64,000 bases of DNA from NCBI RefSeq assembly GCF_947172395.1, contig NC_069083.1, positions 3,194,501 through 3,258,500 on the forward strand, given 5' to 3'. This DNA is from Bicyclus anynana. Taxonomy: Eukaryota > Arthropoda > Insecta > Lepidoptera > Nymphalidae. A program made the translations under genes and the position numbers. The notes under the pieces were generated by a model. That model had not been told where the DNA came from. It did not search any database and saw only the letters and a list, made by a program, of their open reading frames with translations. Shown piece after piece: positions 63,401 to 64,000 of the stretch. Each line of letters starts with the position of its first letter. Position 1 is the first letter of the stretch.

Positions 63401-63558
63401 ACCTGCAGCAGCTTGCTGGACAGACTGCGCCGCCCCAGGGCCTCACAGGTCGCACACCGTCTGTCCTCCATCGAGGGCCTCGTGTGTCCGACGCGGCCAC
63501 GCCGTTTGCACTGAGCGCGTATTGTTCCTAGCGGACGTGGTAGCTTAACTGATGTCAT
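39270..63558 (-). CDS. bun: bunched (TSC22-domain leucine-zipper protein), alternative 5' exons
   Basis: Common last exon 39270-39482 (70 codons plus stop), internal exon 51035-51086, and three alternative 5' exons: 40044-40139, 55938-56035 and 63188-63558. Predicted products are 102 aa (40 kb start), 120 or 108 aa (56 kb start, depending on which of two in-frame ATGs is used) and about 211 aa (63 kb start). TSC22 proteins dimerise through a short zipper, and in flies bunched acts in growth and patterning. The TSC box is VAIDNKIEQAM|DLVKSHLMFAVREEVE. It is followed by a zipper with leucines exactly seven apart (L18, L25, L32, L39 of the last exon) and a Pro/Gln/Gly-rich tail. Every join is in phase with GT/AG sites. 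In Drosophila very long isoforms start far upstream; a matching exon is probably beyond the right edge. Confidence 0.93.
40044..40139 (-). CDS. bun: bun alternative first exon (40 kb)
   Basis: 32 codons, starting MIDVIKPRDACLYEV and ending VVVPNPK, with donor AAAA|GTACGT in phase 0. It joins directly to DLVKSH, so this isoform lacks the VAIDNKIEQAM half of the TSC box. No splice acceptor is evident just upstream. GC-rich DNA at 40150-40350 could hold its promoter. Confidence 0.8.
43104..43256 (+). mobile_element. Helitron-like element in bun intron
   Basis: Starts CCTATACTAATATTATAAAG and ends ACTACGCGGGTAGACGGCTAG. Short copy with most of the interior deleted. Confidence 0.6.
48105..48725. 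repeat. Dispersed repeat with TTTTGAAGTCGGTTG boundaries
   Basis: TTTTGAAGTCGGTTG occurs at about 48110 and 48706 in the same orientation. The segment before the second copy (TTGAGAACCTCCTCCTTTTT, CGAGTAATCGATGCATAT, TGAAATCGGTTCAGGCGTCT) is a repeat common in lepidopteran introns. Class not determined. Confidence 0.45.
51035..51086 (-). CDS. bun: bun internal exon: first half of the TSC box
   Basis: 52 bases encoding ASGTSAVAIDNKIEQAM between acceptor TTACAG| and donor ATG|GTGAGT. Its entry phase needs two bases from the upstream exon, which both the 56-kb exon (GT) and the 63-kb exon (TC) supply. Confidence 0.95.
54839..54884. repeat. 16-bp perfect hairpin with extended stem
   Basis: Arms 54839-54854 and 54869-54884 are exact reverse complements. 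The 14-base loop itself can form TGGA/TCCA pairs after one mismatch, leaving a CTCA tetraloop. It lies in a bun intron. Confidence 0.9.
55724..55737. promoter_or_regulatory. bun: CRE and CCAAT motifs near a bun promoter
   Basis: TGACGTCA at 55724-55731 is followed after one base by CCAAT at 55733-55737. It lies about 200 bases downstream, in transcript sense, of the 56-kb first exon, in a GC-richer block. Motif match only. Confidence 0.35.
55938..56035 (-). CDS. bun: bun alternative first exon (56 kb)
   Basis: Two in-frame ATGs, at 56035 (MQTKLCASYSSI before the second) and 55999 (MNKQDLLREVVVKY). The exon ends at YFYP plus GT, donor CCCCGT|GTGAGT, completing a valine codon with the 51-kb exon. 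I chose the upstream ATG because it comes first and has G at -3; the downstream one is equally plausible. Upstream sequence to about 56300 is GC-rich and likely holds leader and promoter. Confidence 0.75.
56036..63187 (-). other. bun upstream intron or spacer (about 7 kb), no other gene seen
   Basis: Begins with the GC-rich putative leader/promoter of the 56-kb exon (to about 56300), then is AT-rich. I see no recognisable coding exon, RNA gene or complete transposon. Confidence 0.45.
63188..63558 (-). CDS. bun: bun alternative 5' exon (63 kb)
   Basis: An open frame of 123 codons plus two bases, ending NTWC and TC at donor CTC|GTAAGT, which completes a serine codon with the 51-kb exon. The C-terminal half (KRRKSIAGFKLSLAP, SSSSEPVRSNN) looks coding; the first 30 residues less so. 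A second ATG begins MEDRRCATCEALGRRS. It may be a true first exon or the 3' part of an internal exon whose start lies upstream. The region is GC-rich, unlike the surrounding intron. Confidence 0.6.
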
Positions 63559-64000
63559 CCGATGTGCGACACGCGCGCGGCCGGCTCGCGCTCGTTACTC
63601 ATAAAATTCAAGACTGCGTTCTTGGGAGGCGGCAAAACCGATCGATGCACGACCGAAATAGGCTTAATGCGATAATAGGAGCGCGATAAGGTGTACACGC
63701 GAATCGGTATATTGACCTGAATGGTGAGGCATGAGCACGGCTTCGGGGCGACCTCGGCGGGCGGCCATGCGCGGGCGTCTCGGTACGGACGACTGCGGTC
63801 ACCACTACAAAGCACCCCCGCCGCCCGGCGTAATCCGAACGAACGCGAAGATATCGATGTTTGTGGTGAATGATGTGACGAGCGGCCAGCGGCTCCCAGC
63901 GTGCGAGCGTCACGCTATAACGCGATCCTAGCATCGCATTCGCATTCCGTTGGATTTCATCCAGGTAACTAATACATATAAATTATTAATTCTTTCAATG
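63559..64000 (-). other. GC-rich region upstream of the 63-kb bun exon
   Basis: Rich in CpG and consistent with a leader or promoter of a bun isoform. It contains an upstream open frame on the minus strand (63815 to 63555) whose TGA stop overlaps the ATG at 63558 as ATGA. No independent gene is recognised. Confidence 0.4.

Overview
The window looks like nuclear DNA of a moth or butterfly (Lepidoptera). The four genes recognised are insect-type genes with GT/AG introns. The intergenic and intronic DNA is AT-rich and full of tRNA-derived SINEs, Helitron-like elements ending in CTAG, and MITEs of the kinds common in Lepidoptera. The order is inferred from these repeat families and gene structures; I cannot name a species.

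Layout. (1) 2670-19856, minus strand: a mitochondrial carrier of the folate/FAD transporter type (SLC25A32), rebuilt from six exons into 321 aa. Its penultimate exon can also be read through to its own stop, giving a second, homologous C-terminus (309 aa). (2) 21198-22598, plus strand: a 466-aa mitochondrial processing peptidase beta subunit / complex III core 1 protein, intronless in its coding part, divergent from gene 1. (3) 24288-34035, minus strand: Cog3, subunit 3 of the conserved oligomeric Golgi complex, rebuilt from eleven exons into 822 aa, tail-to-tail with gene 2. Most of its eighth exon, plus 43 bases of intron, is amplified into eight tandem 157-bp units at 27513-28777. (4) 39270 to beyond about 63.6 kb, minus strand: bunched (bun), the insect TSC22-domain leucine-zipper gene, with one common last exon and at least three alternative 5' exons (40044-40139, 55938-56035, 63188-63558) spread over 24 kb. 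It probably continues past the right edge.

Function. Genes 1 and 2 both act in mitochondria (cofactor import; presequence cleavage and/or complex III). Cog3 acts in retrograde traffic to and within the Golgi. Bunched/TSC22 proteins are growth and patterning regulators. Sharing of control elements between these genes is not shown by the sequence.

The most notable points are the Cog3 exon-derived minisatellite, the two alternative C-termini of the carrier, a perfect 20-bp hairpin next to a G-rich tract just upstream of the last Cog3 splice acceptor, an inverted duplication at a possible Cog3 leader exon, and a TTAA-flanked MITE made largely of two palindromes that each hold an inverted pair of AGGTCA-type half-sites. 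Exon boundaries were derived by eye from splice sites, phase and protein similarity; no transcripts or database searches were available.
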